Source: Phorcysia thermohydrogeniphila (lineage in GTDB: Bacteria; Aquificota; Aquificia; Desulfurobacteriales; Desulfurobacteriaceae). From it: a DNA stretch of 64,000 nucleotides. Both the position numbers and the translations under genes were made by a program. How positions within the stretch are numbered: position 1 is the stretch's first letter; every line of letters starts with the position of its first letter. The stretch lies in the NCBI RefSeq assembly GCF_004339575.1, contig NZ_SMFV01000004.1, forward strand, positions 124,001-188,000. The letters run 5' to 3'. Below are positions 1-8,065 of this stretch, piece after piece. Under the pieces are notes generated by a model. That model saw only the letters and a program-made list of their open reading frames with translations, did not search any database and was not told the DNA's origin.

Positions 1-1
1 A

Positions 2-721
2 ATGAGGCGCTTTAAGGTTGACAAGGTAAAAAACGGCGAGGCCTTCCTGAGAGGACAGGAGGCCCGCCACGCCTTAAAAGTCTTAAGGCTTAAAAAAGGG
101 GACGAGATAATCATCTTTGACGGGGAAGGAAAGGAGTACTTGGCCGAAATTACTGCAGCTTCACCAACGTCTGTGAAGCTCAAAGTCCTTGAAGAGATAA
201 ACATAAACAGGGACAGCCCCTTAAAGTCCATTCTCTACATGGGTATAACAAACAAGCTCCAGAAGTTTGAGCTGGCAATCCAGAAGTCAACGGAGCTCGG
301 AGTTACCGAAATCGTTCCCGTAATCTGTCAACGCTCATCAAACGCCCACAACATAAAGAACTGGGAAGGAAAGTTAAGACGCTGGAACGAGATAGTTATA
401 AACGCAGCAAAACAGTGCGGTAGGAACATCCTTCCCGTAATTCACGAACCTGTAAGGCTTCCGGAGATTGAGAACAACACGGAGCTCTCCTTCGTTCTCT
501 GGGAAAAAGGTGGAAAGTCTTTTAAAGATTACGAGTCCTACAACGCTAGCTCCGTCTCTTTCTTAGTCGGTCCAGAAGGAGGTTTAGACAAAACGGAAAT
601 TGAAATCCTTAAAGAGAAAGGCTTTAAACCCATATACCTTGGAAAACGAATCTTAAGGGCAGAGACAGCAGCGATAGCTGGTATGAGCCTCGTCCAGTAC
701 ATATGGGGAGACTTGGGATAG
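2..721 (+). CDS. rsmE: 16S rRNA (uracil-1498-N3)-methyltransferase RsmE
   Basis: Methylates N3 of U1498 in the decoding region of 16S rRNA using S-adenosylmethionine. The 239 residues match the usual family length. An N-terminal PUA-like part (about 1-70) is followed by a SPOUT trefoil-knot domain, with QKSTELGV at 94-101, AAKQCGR at 135-141, GPEGG at 190-194 and LGKRILRAETA at 213-223, the cofactor-binding knot. The ATG is at the second base of the window, so its ribosome binding site cannot be seen, but the MRRF start is typical of the family and the gene looks complete. It is the first gene of a plus-strand run with the macro-domain gene and mnmC2, a mixed RNA-modification and nucleotide-repair group. 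Confidence 0.93.
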   Translation: MRRFKVDKVKNGEAFLRGQEARHALKVLRLKKGDEIIIFDGEGKEYLAEITAASPTSVKLKVLEEININRDSPLKSILYMGITNKLQKFELAIQKSTELGVTEIVPVICQRSSNAHNIKNWEGKLRRWNEIVINAAKQCGRNILPVIHEPVRLPEIENNTELSFVLWEKGGKSFKDYESYNASSVSFLVGPEGGLDKTEIEILKEKGFKPIYLGKRILRAETAAIAGMSLVQYIWGDLG

Positions 722-754
722 TCCCTTGCAAACCCTAATAGAGGTGATAGGAGC

Positions 755-1300
755 ATGGAAGTTCTCCTTGAAAGGAGCTACAAGGGGGTAACCATAAAGG
801 TAATCCACGGCGATATAACGGACGAGGACACAGAGGCCATAGTAAACGCTGCAAACAGCTCTCTAAAACACGGCGGGGGAGTTGCAGGTGCAATTGTAAG
901 GAAGGGAGGAACGGTTATACAGGAAGAGAGCGACAAAATAGGCTACGTTCCCGTAGGGAAGGCAGTTTACACCTCTGCAGGAAACCTAAAAGCAAAGTAC
1001 GTAATTCACACGGTAGGCCCTGTCTGGGGAGAGGGGAACGAGGAGGAGAAACTGAGGAGCGCAATCCGTTCAGCCCTTGAGGTGGCAGAAGAGTTAAAGG
1101 TAAAGTCTGTCGCCCTGCCGGCAGTTAGCACAGGAATATTCGGATATCCCAAGGAGTCTGGCGTTAAGGTAATCACAGATGAAGTCCTAAAATATATAGA
1201 CAATAACCCAGAAACCTGTTTAAAAGAAATCCACTTTACAAACATAGATAAGCTAACCTCAGAGCTCTTTTACGGGGAGCTCCTTCGCAGGCTGAGGTAA
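755..1300 (+). CDS. Macro-domain protein (ADP-ribose hydrolase-like)
   Basis: Macro domains bind ADP-ribose and often remove O-acetyl or protein-linked ADP-ribose. The hallmark motifs are present in order: GDIT at 19-22, NAANS at 31-35, GGGV at 40-43 and STGIFGYP at 125-132. The protein has 181 residues and is essentially one domain with no fused module. The NAANS and GGGV motifs place it with MacroD/YmdB-type enzymes, which are catalytic, but substrate choice cannot be read from sequence. It lies 33 bases after rsmE and 8 bases before mnmC2, so it is probably cotranscribed with both. A role in ADP-ribose metabolism is supported; a link to tRNA or rRNA modification is only positional. Confidence 0.88.
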   Translation: MEVLLERSYKGVTIKVIHGDITDEDTEAIVNAANSSLKHGGGVAGAIVRKGGTVIQEESDKIGYVPVGKAVYTSAGNLKAKYVIHTVGPVWGEGNEEEKLRSAIRSALEVAEELKVKSVALPAVSTGIFGYPKESGVKVITDEVLKYIDNNPETCLKEIHFTNIDKLTSELFYGELLRRLR

Positions 1301-1308
1301 GAAGTTCT

Positions 1309-2169
1309 ATGCTAAAGGAGCTCAAAACTGCCGACGGCTCTATTACCTTCTTTTCTGAGAAGTTCAACGAAGCCTACCACTCGGTTACTGCCGGAGCTTT
1401 CAGAGAATCAGTAGAAAAGTTCTGCATCCCCTGTAAGGTAGAGGAAAAAGTAAGAAAAAAGGGAGAGCTTAATCTCTTTGACGTCTGCTTTGGCCTTGGT
1501 TACAACACCGTCGCCTTCTTAGACACAGTATTTAAGGCCAACCCAAAAGCTAAGGTTTCAGTAGTCGGCTTTGAGATGAACCTCTCTGTAATAGGGAGCT
1601 CCCTTAAAGTAAACTGGAAGGAGTATGAAATCTGGAAGCCAATTATAAGAACAGCTTTAAAAAACAAGGGGTGTGAAAAAGGATTTCTAAGTCTAAACTA
1701 CGTAGACGAGAGAATTAGACTGAAAATCTTTATAGGAGAAGGAAGGGCTATTCTCAAAGCGTTTGGAGAAAGGTTTTATGGGTTTGCAGATGCAATTTTT
1801 CACGACCCTTTCTCCCCAAAAGTAAATCCGGAGCTCTGGACGCTTGAGTTCTTTTCTATCCTGAGAAGGATTATCAAGGATGATGGAATACTTGCAACCT
1901 ACTCTGCAGCCTCACCTGTGAGGAGAGCTCTCCTAATGGCCGGTTTTGGAGTAAAAGAAGGTATAGCCCTCGGGCGAAAGTCAAAGTCCACCGTAGCCTC
2001 CCCTTCCTTTAAAACGGAAGAAAAGCTCCTCAAAAAGTTCAAAATCTCAACCAAAGCTATCCCATTCAGGGATTTAACCTTAAGTGACCCTCCAGAACTA
2101 ATAAGAAAAAGACAACAGGCCTGCGTAAAAATCCTTGAAAGGACTTTAGCCCTAACTCCAATCTACTGA
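1309..2169 (+). CDS. mnmC2: tRNA wobble-uridine methyltransferase, MnmC2/DUF752 type
   Basis: Catalyses the last methylation in mnm5(s2)U34 synthesis on tRNA. The 286 residues show a class I methyltransferase fold with a cofactor site at about 57-67 (FDVCFGLGYNT), the catalytic DPFSP at 166-170 and a C-terminal GRKSKSTVAS segment typical of the MnmC methyltransferase half. The FAD oxidase half found in Escherichia coli MnmC is absent. This stand-alone form is known from Aquifex aeolicus. In such organisms the substrate is thought to be nm5U made directly by MnmE/MnmG with ammonium. It is closely spaced after the macro-domain gene. Confidence 0.87.
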   Translation: MLKELKTADGSITFFSEKFNEAYHSVTAGAFRESVEKFCIPCKVEEKVRKKGELNLFDVCFGLGYNTVAFLDTVFKANPKAKVSVVGFEMNLSVIGSSLKVNWKEYEIWKPIIRTALKNKGCEKGFLSLNYVDERIRLKIFIGEGRAILKAFGERFYGFADAIFHDPFSPKVNPELWTLEFFSILRRIIKDDGILATYSAASPVRRALLMAGFGVKEGIALGRKSKSTVASPSFKTEEKLLKKFKISTKAIPFRDLTLSDPPELIRKRQQACVKILERTLALTPIY

Positions 2170-2219
2170 GAAAGGACTTAAATTAAAGAGTAGAGACCAA
2201 GAAAAAAGGAGGAAAAACT

Positions 2220-2729
2220 ATGGGAGCAAAACCCGGCTACGTTCCCGCAGAAAGGAAAGAGTACACCTGGGAAAGCGACAACCCCTACTACGAAAAGAGG
2301 AAGTACCCAGAGCCAACAAAGTGTCCAGAGTGTGGAGTGATATTTAAGGACGGAAGGTGGCAGTGGCCAGAACAAATTCCAGAGAAACTGACCGGAGAAA
2401 TTAACGAAACCCTGTGTCCTGCATGCAGGAGAAAAAGGGACAAATACCCGGGAGGTTTAGTTTACCTGAGTGGAGAGTTCCTTGTGAAACACAAGGAGGA
2501 AATACTCAACAGAATAAAGAACATCGTTGACGAAGTAATGGCGCAGAGGCCTCTCCAAAGAATCCTCTGGTTAGAGGAAAAAGAAGACGGGACAATAGAA
2601 ATAGCAACCACAAACGAACACCTTGCAAGACACTTAGGAGAGGCCATAAACAGCGCCTTTAAGGGAGAGTTTGACTTCAAGTACAACGAAGGTGAGAAGT
2701 TAGTAAGGGTTTTCTGGCACAGGGATTAA
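2220..2729 (+). CDS. Zinc-ribbon protein of the BCAM0308/NMD3-like family
   Basis: This protein of 169 residues has one four-cysteine zinc ribbon, CPEC at 35-38 and CPAC at 66-69, followed by an alpha/beta C-terminal part. It resembles a small family annotated as BCAM0308, distantly related to the zinc region of the ribosome-export factor NMD3. The name is from memory of family annotation and no biochemical role is known to me. A good ribosome binding site (GGAGG) precedes the ATG. It ends the plus-strand run that begins with rsmE and is convergent with the ATP synthase operon. An RNA- or ribosome-related job would suit the neighbours but is inference. Confidence 0.6.
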   Translation: MGAKPGYVPAERKEYTWESDNPYYEKRKYPEPTKCPECGVIFKDGRWQWPEQIPEKLTGEINETLCPACRRKRDKYPGGLVYLSGEFLVKHKEEILNRIKNIVDEVMAQRPLQRILWLEEKEDGTIEIATTNEHLARHLGEAINSAFKGEFDFKYNEGEKLVRVFWHRD

Positions 2730-2730
2730 G

Positions 2731-2762
2731 AAAAAATAAAAAGCCCCGCCTTTAGGCGGGGC
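2731..2762 (-). terminator. Intrinsic terminator of the ATP synthase F0 operon
   Basis: A perfect 8-bp stem, GCCCCGCC (2743-2750) and GGCGGGGC (2755-2762), closes a TTTA loop. Read on the minus strand it is followed by a U-rich tract from 2742 down to 2731, the canonical rho-independent form. It lies just after the atpE stop. The plus-strand side has no T-run, so it serves the minus-strand operon mainly. Confidence 0.9.
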
Positions 2763-2780
2763 AGACCAAACTGCTTATAC

Positions 2781-3143
2781 TTACTTTCCGAGAAGATGTC
2801 CAGCAAAAGGATTGGCGTAGAGGAGAATGAGCGCAATAACGAGACCGTAGATAGCCAGCGCTTCAATGATAGCAAGACCGATGAACATTGTAGTTGTAAG
2901 CTTACCAGCCATTTGAGGATTCCTTGCCATTCCTTCACACGCACCCCTTACAGCCTGACCCTGTCCAGCACCTGCTCCACCTGCTGCGGGACCAATGGCA
3001 AGGCCTGCACCAATCGCAGAAAGTCCAAGTAAGAGAGCCACAGCATTAGGGTCCTTTGCACCCTCAGAAGCAAAAGCTGGGAATGCCCCTACTGCAAGAA
3101 GGAAAAGGGTGAAAAGGACGCTCTTGAGAGAAATTCTCTTCAT
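2781..3143 (-). CDS. atpE: ATP synthase F0 subunit c with N-terminal signal peptide
   Basis: This is the proton-carrying ring subunit of F0. From the ATG at 3143 (preceded by AGGAGG at a spacing of 6) the product has 120 residues, about 40 more than a usual subunit c. The extra part is a cleavable-looking signal peptide (about 1-26, ending AFA before SEG). Two transmembrane helices follow: a glycine-rich first helix (about 34-65), the RNPQ polar loop (74-77) and a second helix carrying the ion-binding glutamate E94 in IIEALAIYG. There is no Ser or Thr next to E94 and no sodium-type helix-1 glutamine pattern, so proton coupling is favoured. A signal peptide on subunit c is also known in Aquifex aeolicus. 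Confidence 0.93.
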   Translation of the reverse strand: MKRISLKSVLFTLFLLAVGAFPAFASEGAKDPNAVALLLGLSAIGAGLAIGPAAGGAGAGQGQAVRGACEGMARNPQMAGKLTTTMFIGLAIIEALAIYGLVIALILLYANPFAGHLLGK

Positions 3144-3172
3144 CAGCAACCTCCTGTTCCTAAAAATTATAG

Positions 3173-3877
3173 TTAACTATGTTGCTCCTCGTGTTCTTCA
3201 ATTGCCGTTGCAATGTAGACTACAGTTAATATGCAGAAAATAAAGGTCTGAAGGAAGCTGTTTGCAAAGACGATAAACTCTCCTGCAACGGGCACAAGGA
3301 AAGGAACGAGCATAAGGGCAACGAGAACTACCATCTCATCACCGAACATGTTACCAAACAAACGGAAGGAAAGAGAAAGTATTCTTGAAAGATGAGACAC
3401 GACTTCTATAGGAAACATTATGGGAGCCATCCAAGGAACAGGGCCGGCAAAATGCTTGATATACTTAACAAATCCGTGTTTCTTAATTCCCTCATAGTTA
3501 TAGACAAGGAAAGAAATTATAGCTAAGGCCAAAGTGGTATTGAGATTGGCCGTCGGCTGGGCAAGCCCCGGAATAAGCCCCATGAGGTTTCCAAGAAGGA
3601 TGAAAACCGCCAAACCACCTATCAAGGGGAAGAACTTTCTACCGTAACTTCCCATCGCATCTTCAAGGGTGTAAACTATGAAAGAAGTAAGGGCTTCTAA
3701 GACGTACTGAAACTTGGTCGGGAACTTTTTCAGGTTCTTACCGAAGAAGTAGGCAAAGGGTAAAACCACCGCCATTAAGAGCCATGTCATTGTAATAGCA
3801 TCTGGGAGGTAATCACCCGGTATAAAAGACTTAGGGAATATGTTCACTATCTTTATTATGCTTCCGTGCTCCTGCAT
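3173..3877 (-). CDS. atpB: ATP synthase F0 subunit a
   Basis: Membrane stator subunit forming the proton half-channels against the c-ring. The essential arginine is R172 in [10 protein letters not shown]. Several hydrophobic helices span the 234 residues, and a histidine- and glutamate-rich tail (EEHEEQHS) ends the protein. An in-frame GTG lies at 3886, but the AGGAAGGAG ribosome binding site sits directly against it and 8 bases before the ATG at 3877, so the ATG is the better start. It overlaps the end of the upstream atpI-like gene by 22 bases and is followed by atpE after 29 bases. The remaining F0 and F1 genes are not in the window, so the ATP synthase genes are split. Confidence 0.94.
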   Translation of the reverse strand: MQEHGSIIKIVNIFPKSFIPGDYLPDAITMTWLLMAVVLPFAYFFGKNLKKFPTKFQYVLEALTSFIVYTLEDAMGSYGRKFFPLIGGLAVFILLGNLMGLIPGLAQPTANLNTTLALAIISFLVYNYEGIKKHGFVKYIKHFAGPVPWMAPIMFPIEVVSHLSRILSLSFRLFGNMFGDEMVVLVALMLVPFLVPVAGEFIVFANSFLQTFIFCILTVVYIATAIEEHEEQHS

Positions 3878-4248
3878 CCTTCCCACTCCTTCCTGAATTT
3901 TACCGCCGAAACGGCTACTCCAGAAGTAGCTATCGCGACGGCGAGGATTATAGCAAAGAAGTCCACGGAAGTAAACTGAGCCACCAAGAGGAGAAGTAGA
4001 GCAATTATAAAGAAACGTTTCCAGAACTGAGAGCCTGTCTTTTTGCCGAGGAAAACCTTCTCAGGAACCTGCCTTGAAAACTTTATCAGCAGAAAGTAGT
4101 CAACAAACATAATAGAGTAACCTACAATAAAAGAAGCAAGGAATGAAACGTCTCCTCCTGTTAGGATTAAAACCAACGCTACTGAAACAAAAAAGAAGGT
4201 AAGTTGGACTGAGAAAAAAGTTCTTAAAAACTTATCAAACTCCTTCAT
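3856..4248 (-). CDS. atpI: ATP synthase subunit I-like membrane protein
   Basis: This protein of 130 residues has four predicted transmembrane segments (about 10-29, 34-55, 74-92 and 95-113) and resembles the ATP synthase I family, which helps assemble the c-ring and often precedes atpB. It overlaps the preceding 69-residue gene by four bases (ATGA), indicating translational coupling, and overlaps atpB at its end. Position and topology support the call more than sequence identity, since this family is poorly conserved. Confidence 0.75.
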   Translation of the reverse strand: MKEFDKFLRTFFSVQLTFFFVSVALVLILTGGDVSFLASFIVGYSIMFVDYFLLIKFSRQVPEKVFLGKKTGSQFWKRFFIIALLLLLVAQFTSVDFFAIILAVAIATSGVAVSAVKFRKEWEGCRSTEA

Positions 4249-4454
4249 TTCGTTACCTTTTTAAGCTCCCTGTAAACGTTTTTAAGCCCTGCAAAAAAGC
4301 CTATGATAAGCCAAAAAAGCGTCAGCCAAGGGAAAGTGTTAAACTGGCGGTCAAGGTAGTAACCAATCGCAAGTCCAATAATGATGGCGAGGGCAAACTG
4401 CACCCCCACCATCATGTATGAAGTCCTCTCTATGTACTCTTTCAGTTTACCCAC
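4245..4454 (-). CDS. AtpZ/AtpI-family small membrane protein
   Basis: A 69-residue protein with two transmembrane helices (about 14-34 and 40-60) separated by a short loop, the shape of AtpZ/AtpI-type F0F1 accessory proteins. AtpZ-like proteins lie at the head of many atp operons and have been linked to ion uptake and c-ring assembly. Here it opens the F0 gene group, about 30 bases after hemL and ATGA-coupled to the atpI-like gene. The operon therefore has two accessory membrane proteins ahead of subunits a and c. Confidence 0.72.
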   Translation of the reverse strand: MGKLKEYIERTSYMMVGVQFALAIIIGLAIGYYLDRQFNTFPWLTLFWLIIGFFAGLKNVYRELKKVTK

Positions 4455-4486
4455 GCTTTTCCCTCTTACTCATTGAGAACTACACA

Positions 4487-5788
4487 TTAGAGCATATCTG
4501 CAACTTCTCTAAACGCAACCTCAGCTGCCTCTATGGTCTTCTCAATATCTTCGTCGGTGTGGGCTGTTGACATAAAGGCAACTTCAAACTGGGATGGGGC
4601 AAGGTAAATTCCCTGCTCAAGCATCTTCTGGAAGAAGGCTGCGTAAGCTTTTGTGTTGGAAGTTAGAGCATCCTGATAGTTCTTAACGTCCTTAGATGTA
4701 AAGTAAACGATTGAAATGCTCTCTATCCTCTTAAAGCAGAGCTTATCCTCTATGCCTGCCTTCCTTGCTGCCTCTCTTAAGCCTTCAGCAAGTTTTTCCA
4801 TTTTCTTCCTCAGTGACTCGTAAACGCCCTCTTTTTGGAGCTCCCTCAAAGTCGCTATACCGGCCACCATTGCAAGGGGGTTACCAGACAGCGTTCCAGC
4901 CTGATATACAGGGCCTTCTGGTGCAAGGTAGTCCATTATCTCCTTCTTACCTCCAAAAGCCCCAACGGGAAGTCCACCACCTATGATTTTTCCAAAGCAG
5001 GAAAGGTCTGGAGTTATGCCAAAGTACTCTTGAGCTCCTCCTAAGGAGAGTCTAAAGCCGGTTATTACCTCGTCAAATATGAGGACGATTCCCTTCTCTG
5101 CAGTTAGTTCCCTTACCTTCTCAAGGTAACCATCCTCGGGGATTATGAGACCGGCGTTGGCCATTACAGGCTCCATTATTACCGCCGCTACATCATCACC
5201 AACTTCGTCAATTACCCTCTTAAGGGCATCTATGTCGTTAAATGGAACGGTTATCGTGTGCTTTGCAAAGTCCTCAGGAATTCCGGGACTTGTTGGAACT
5301 CCAAAGGTTGTAAGTCCAGAGCCCGCCTTTACGAGGAGAGCGTCAACATGGCCGTGGTAACCACCTTCAAACTTGATAACCTTGTTCCTTCTGGTGTAAC
5401 CCCTTGCAAGCCTTATGGCAGACATTGTGGCCTCTGTTCCAGAGTTGACCATCCTTACCTTTTCAACTCCGGGAACAAGGTCAACTATCATCTTGGCAAG
5501 CTCTACCTCAAGCTCTGTGGGAGCACCAAAACTCGTTCCCTTTTCAGCCTGCTCCTTTATCGCCTCAACAACGGCAGGGTGAGCGTGTCCAAGTATCATG
5601 GGACCCCAAGAGCAGACGTAGTCAACGTACTCGTTGCCGTCAACGTCCCATATGTGAGAACCTTTTGCTTTAGCAATGAACCTCGGAGTTCCCCCAACGG
5701 ACTTAAAAGCCCTTACGGGACTGTTCACTCCACCGGGAATGTATTTCTTTGCCTCCTCAAAGAGCTCCTTAGAACGCCTAACTTCCAT
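4487..5788 (-). CDS. hemL: Glutamate-1-semialdehyde 2,1-aminomutase
   Basis: PLP enzyme that converts glutamate-1-semialdehyde to 5-aminolevulinate in the C5 route to haem and other tetrapyrroles. The 433 residues match the family. The pyridoxal-phosphate lysine is K267 in CFGKIIGGG, the cofactor-binding FDEVITGFR lies at 238-246, and NSGTEA at 115-120 belongs to the phosphate site. GGAGG precedes the ATG. It lies between hisB and the ATP synthase genes with short gaps and is probably part of the same minus-strand transcript. Confidence 0.97.
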   Translation of the reverse strand: MEVRRSKELFEEAKKYIPGGVNSPVRAFKSVGGTPRFIAKAKGSHIWDVDGNEYVDYVCSWGPMILGHAHPAVVEAIKEQAEKGTSFGAPTELEVELAKMIVDLVPGVEKVRMVNSGTEATMSAIRLARGYTRRNKVIKFEGGYHGHVDALLVKAGSGLTTFGVPTSPGIPEDFAKHTITVPFNDIDALKRVIDEVGDDVAAVIMEPVMANAGLIIPEDGYLEKVRELTAEKGIVLIFDEVITGFRLSLGGAQEYFGITPDLSCFGKIIGGGLPVGAFGGKKEIMDYLAPEGPVYQAGTLSGNPLAMVAGIATLRELQKEGVYESLRKKMEKLAEGLREAARKAGIEDKLCFKRIESISIVYFTSKDVKNYQDALTSNTKAYAAFFQKMLEQGIYLAPSQFEVAFMSTAHTDEDIEKTIEAAEVAFREVADML

Positions 5789-5824
5789 TTTCTACCTCCT
5801 CCAGTATTTTCTTTTTCTCTTCTC

Positions 5825-6409
5825 TCACAGCACCCCTTTAGTAGAGGGTATTCCCTTTGCCCTTTCATCAATTTCAACAGCTACCCTCAGAGCTCTTGCA
5901 ACGCACTTAAAGGTCCCTTCAGCCATGTGGTGAAGGTTAAGCCCGTAGTGGCAGTTTATGTGAAGGTTGCAGGAAAGAGAAAAGGCAAAGGACTTCCAAA
6001 ACTCTCTGAAAAGGTCAAACTCTATTCCCATTAAAGTAGCCATTTCAGGAAAGCCCTTGTAGACAAAGTAAGGCCTTCCGGAAAGGTCAATAGCCACAGA
6101 GACAAGGGTTTCATCCATAGGTAGGGTAAAGAAACCGTAACGGTTAATCCCCCTCTTATCGCCAAGGGCTTTTTTAACGGCCTCTCCGAGGACTATTCCC
6201 ACGTCCTCTATTAAGTGGTGGTGGTCAACGTCAACGTCTCCCGTAGCTTTTACTTTCAGGTCAAAGAGTCCGTGCTTAGAAAAGAGTTCCAACATGTGGG
6301 TTAAAAAGGGAATATCCGTTTCTACCTCGTACTTACCACTACCGTCAAGGTTTATAGAGATTTCTATCTCTGTCTCCTTCGTAACTCTCTTTACTGTAGC
6401 TTCCCTCAA
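5825..6409 (-). CDS. hisB: Imidazoleglycerol-phosphate dehydratase
   Basis: Sixth step of histidine synthesis, dehydrating imidazole glycerol phosphate; manganese-dependent. Metal-binding histidine clusters appear as DVDHHHLIEDVG and, near the C-terminus, LHHMAEGTFK. The open frame extends to a TTG at 6421, but a second TTG at 6409 has GGAGGG four bases ahead and gives the family-typical beginning (M)REATVKR, so 6409 is my start, giving 194 residues. This is a stand-alone dehydratase without the phosphatase half seen in enterobacteria. It follows pheA and precedes hemL; the his genes are scattered (hisA and hisZ lie elsewhere in the window). Confidence 0.93.
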   Translation of the reverse strand: MREATVKRVTKETEIEISINLDGSGKYEVETDIPFLTHMLELFSKHGLFDLKVKATGDVDVDHHHLIEDVGIVLGEAVKKALGDKRGINRYGFFTLPMDETLVSVAIDLSGRPYFVYKGFPEMATLMGIEFDLFREFWKSFAFSLSCNLHINCHYGLNLHHMAEGTFKCVARALRVAVEIDERAKGIPSTKGVL

Positions 6410-6429
6410 AAGACCCTCCAAGAGAGGTT

Positions 6430-7506
6430 TTATTCCTTAAAGCCTGCAGGGTAAGAGCCGAGTATCTTGAAGAAACTGCACGTTTCCTTTAGCTCCTCAA
6501 GGGCCTTGGCAACTCTATCTTCTTTCCTGTGCCCCTCAATGTCAACGAAAAAGACGTACTCCCAAGGCTTCTTCTTCGTTGGACGTGACTCAATCTTAGA
6601 AAGGTTAACATCATAAACGGCAAAGGGTTGAAGGGCTTTAAAGAGAGCTCCAGCCACGTGCTTGGTGCTAAACATCACAGAGGTCTTGTCCCTTCCCGAA
6701 GGAAACTCAGAGTCGGTCTTACCTATGACGAGGAAACGGGTGAAGTTCTTGGAGAGCTCCTGAATGTTTTTGGCCAAGATGTTTAAGTCGTAAAGAAGCG
6801 CCGCTGCCTCGCTGGCTATCGCTGCCGTTCCGGGCTCTCTGCTTGCAAGCTCTGCTGCCTTGGCCGTGCTTGAAACCTCCTCCACCTCAATCTTTGGAAG
6901 GTTCTCAGAGAGCCACTTCCTTGCCTGAGCTATTGCGTGGCGGTGGGAGTAAACCTTTTTTACCTTGGAGAGCTCTGCCTCCTTACTCATAAGGTGGAGG
7001 TTAACCGACACGAATATCTCTCCGCTTATCTTCAGGTCTGTATCAAGGAACATATCTATCGTGTAGTTAACTATTCCCTCTATGGAGTTCTCAATGGGAA
7101 CAACGCCGTAGTCTACCCTTCCCTTCTCTACCTCGTCAAAGACCTCCTGAATTGAATCCATAGGACGAAGGTCTGAGGAAGTTCCAAAGTGTTTTAGGGC
7201 TGCAAGGTGGGTAAACGTCGCCTGAGGACCAAGGAAGGCCACTTTTGTGGGCTCTTCAAGAGCTCTACATGCAGAAATTATCTCCCTGAAAATAGCCCTG
7301 ATACTCTCTGGAGGGAGAGGCCCTTGATTAATCTCCTCAAGCTTAGAGAGAATTTTTGCCTCCCTGCCGGGAACGTAAAATGGAAGCCCTTTCTTCTTCT
7401 TTATCTCGCCTACTTCCTGAGCAAGACGGGCTCTCCTGTTTAAAAGGGCAAGGATTTCCCTATCTATACGGTCTATCTCCTCTCTGAGTTCTGAAAGGCT
7501 TTTCAT
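6430..7506 (-). CDS. pheA: Bifunctional chorismate mutase/prephenate dehydratase
   Basis: Makes phenylpyruvate from chorismate through prephenate. The 358 residues contain an N-terminal AroQ-type chorismate mutase helix bundle (about 1-85, starting SLSELREEIDRID), a prephenate dehydratase domain (about 90-265) with the NFTRFLVIG catalytic motif, and a C-terminal ACT regulatory domain (about 275-350, with the ESRPTKKKPWEY phenylalanine-binding region). Feedback control by phenylalanine is expected for this architecture. It is the first gene of the minus-strand run that continues into hisB, hemL and the F0 genes. Confidence 0.96.
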   Translation of the reverse strand: MKSLSELREEIDRIDREILALLNRRARLAQEVGEIKKKKGLPFYVPGREAKILSKLEEINQGPLPPESIRAIFREIISACRALEEPTKVAFLGPQATFTHLAALKHFGTSSDLRPMDSIQEVFDEVEKGRVDYGVVPIENSIEGIVNYTIDMFLDTDLKISGEIFVSVNLHLMSKEAELSKVKKVYSHRHAIAQARKWLSENLPKIEVEEVSSTAKAAELASREPGTAAIASEAAALLYDLNILAKNIQELSKNFTRFLVIGKTDSEFPSGRDKTSVMFSTKHVAGALFKALQPFAVYDVNLSKIESRPTKKKPWEYVFFVDIEGHRKEDRVAKALEELKETCSFFKILGSYPAGFKE

Positions 7507-7553
7507 TCTCTCTCCTCACAAGTGAAAGAAGTGTAACTTCTATTTTAACTTAC

Positions 7554-7581
7554 TTGACATTTACCTTCTTTCATTCAAATT
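7554..7581 (+). promoter_or_regulatory. Possible promoter of the fmdB-like gene
   Basis: A perfect TTGACA (7554-7559) lies in the intergenic region between divergent pheA and the small zinc-ribbon gene. The only candidate -10 at a suitable distance is a weak AAATTT near 7577, so the call rests mainly on the -35 box. Confidence 0.35.
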
Positions 7582-7613
7582 TTCCAATGAAACACTTTCA
7601 CAGGGAGGCATGA

Positions 7614-7805
7614 ATGCCAATTTATGAATTCAAGTGTAACGAGTGTGGAAAGGAGTTTGAAAAGTTCGTCCTCTCCTATTCACAGATTGGTAGCGTAAAG
7701 TGTCCAGAGTGTAACTCCGAGAAGGTTACAAAGAAGGTATCTGCCTGTGCAGTTGGAGGAAGTGACTCCGGAACAACGGGAAGCGCCTGCACAGCTTTTG
7801 GCTGA
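7614..7805 (+). CDS. FmdB-family small zinc-ribbon protein
   Basis: A 63-residue protein of the FmdB/CxxC regulatory family: MPIYEFKCNECGKEF begins the sequence, and the CNEC and CPEC pairs (about residues 8-11 and 31-34) would bind one zinc ion. The tail is rich in Gly, Ser and Thr, as is common in this family. FmdB was named from a proposed regulator of formamidase, but the function of most members is unknown. GGGAGG precedes the ATG. It stands alone between two minus-strand operons and has its own candidate promoter. Confidence 0.85.
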   Translation: MPIYEFKCNECGKEFEKFVLSYSQIGSVKCPECNSEKVTKKVSACAVGGSDSGTTGSACTAFG

Positions 7806-7810
7806 GGCAT

Positions 7811-8065
7811 CTAAGGGGCGGGGTTCCCGCCTTCAACCTCTATCTCCCTTCCACAGACAACCACCCTGCTAAGCTCGTTAAGTACCATATTTGGAGTGAA
7901 GTCCATCCCAGTTTCTTCCTTTAGGTTGACGATTAAAAGGGTAACGACCTCCATAAGGAGCTCCCCATCGCTCAAAGAGCTAAACCTTTCACACACATCC
8001 TTATCCACCTCCCAGCCGGCTATGAGAGAACCGTCTTTTCCGTAGATTTCAACTCTCCTTTCCAC
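7811..8065 (-). CDS. Small protein of unknown function after trmD
   Basis: I do not recognise this 84-residue protein. It is acidic, has no membrane segment or metal motif, and reads as a compact alpha/beta domain (beta start VEIYGKDGSLIAG, helical centre, C-terminal VVVCGREIEV). It overlaps the end of trmD by 17 bases, suggesting coupled translation as the last gene of the rimM-trmD run. The overlap and clean reading frame support it as real. A 6-bp hairpin lies within its last codons. Confidence 0.6.
   Translation of the reverse strand: MERRVEIYGKDGSLIAGWEVDKDVCERFSSLSDGELLMEVVTLLIVNLKEETGMDFTPNMVLNELSRVVVCGREIEVEGGNPAP
7817..7831. terminator. Weak hairpin between convergent genes
   Basis: GGCGGG (7817-7822) and CCCGCC (7826-7831) form a 6-bp stem with a three-base loop, between the fmdB-like stop and inside the last codons of the opposing small gene. 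Neither side has a real T-run, so termination is uncertain. Confidence 0.3.

Noticed and set aside
5258-6034. 258-residue plus-strand frame opposite hemL and hisB
   Set aside because: It lies antisense to two intact enzymes, has no family resemblance or ribosome binding site, and its composition mirrors the opposing codons.
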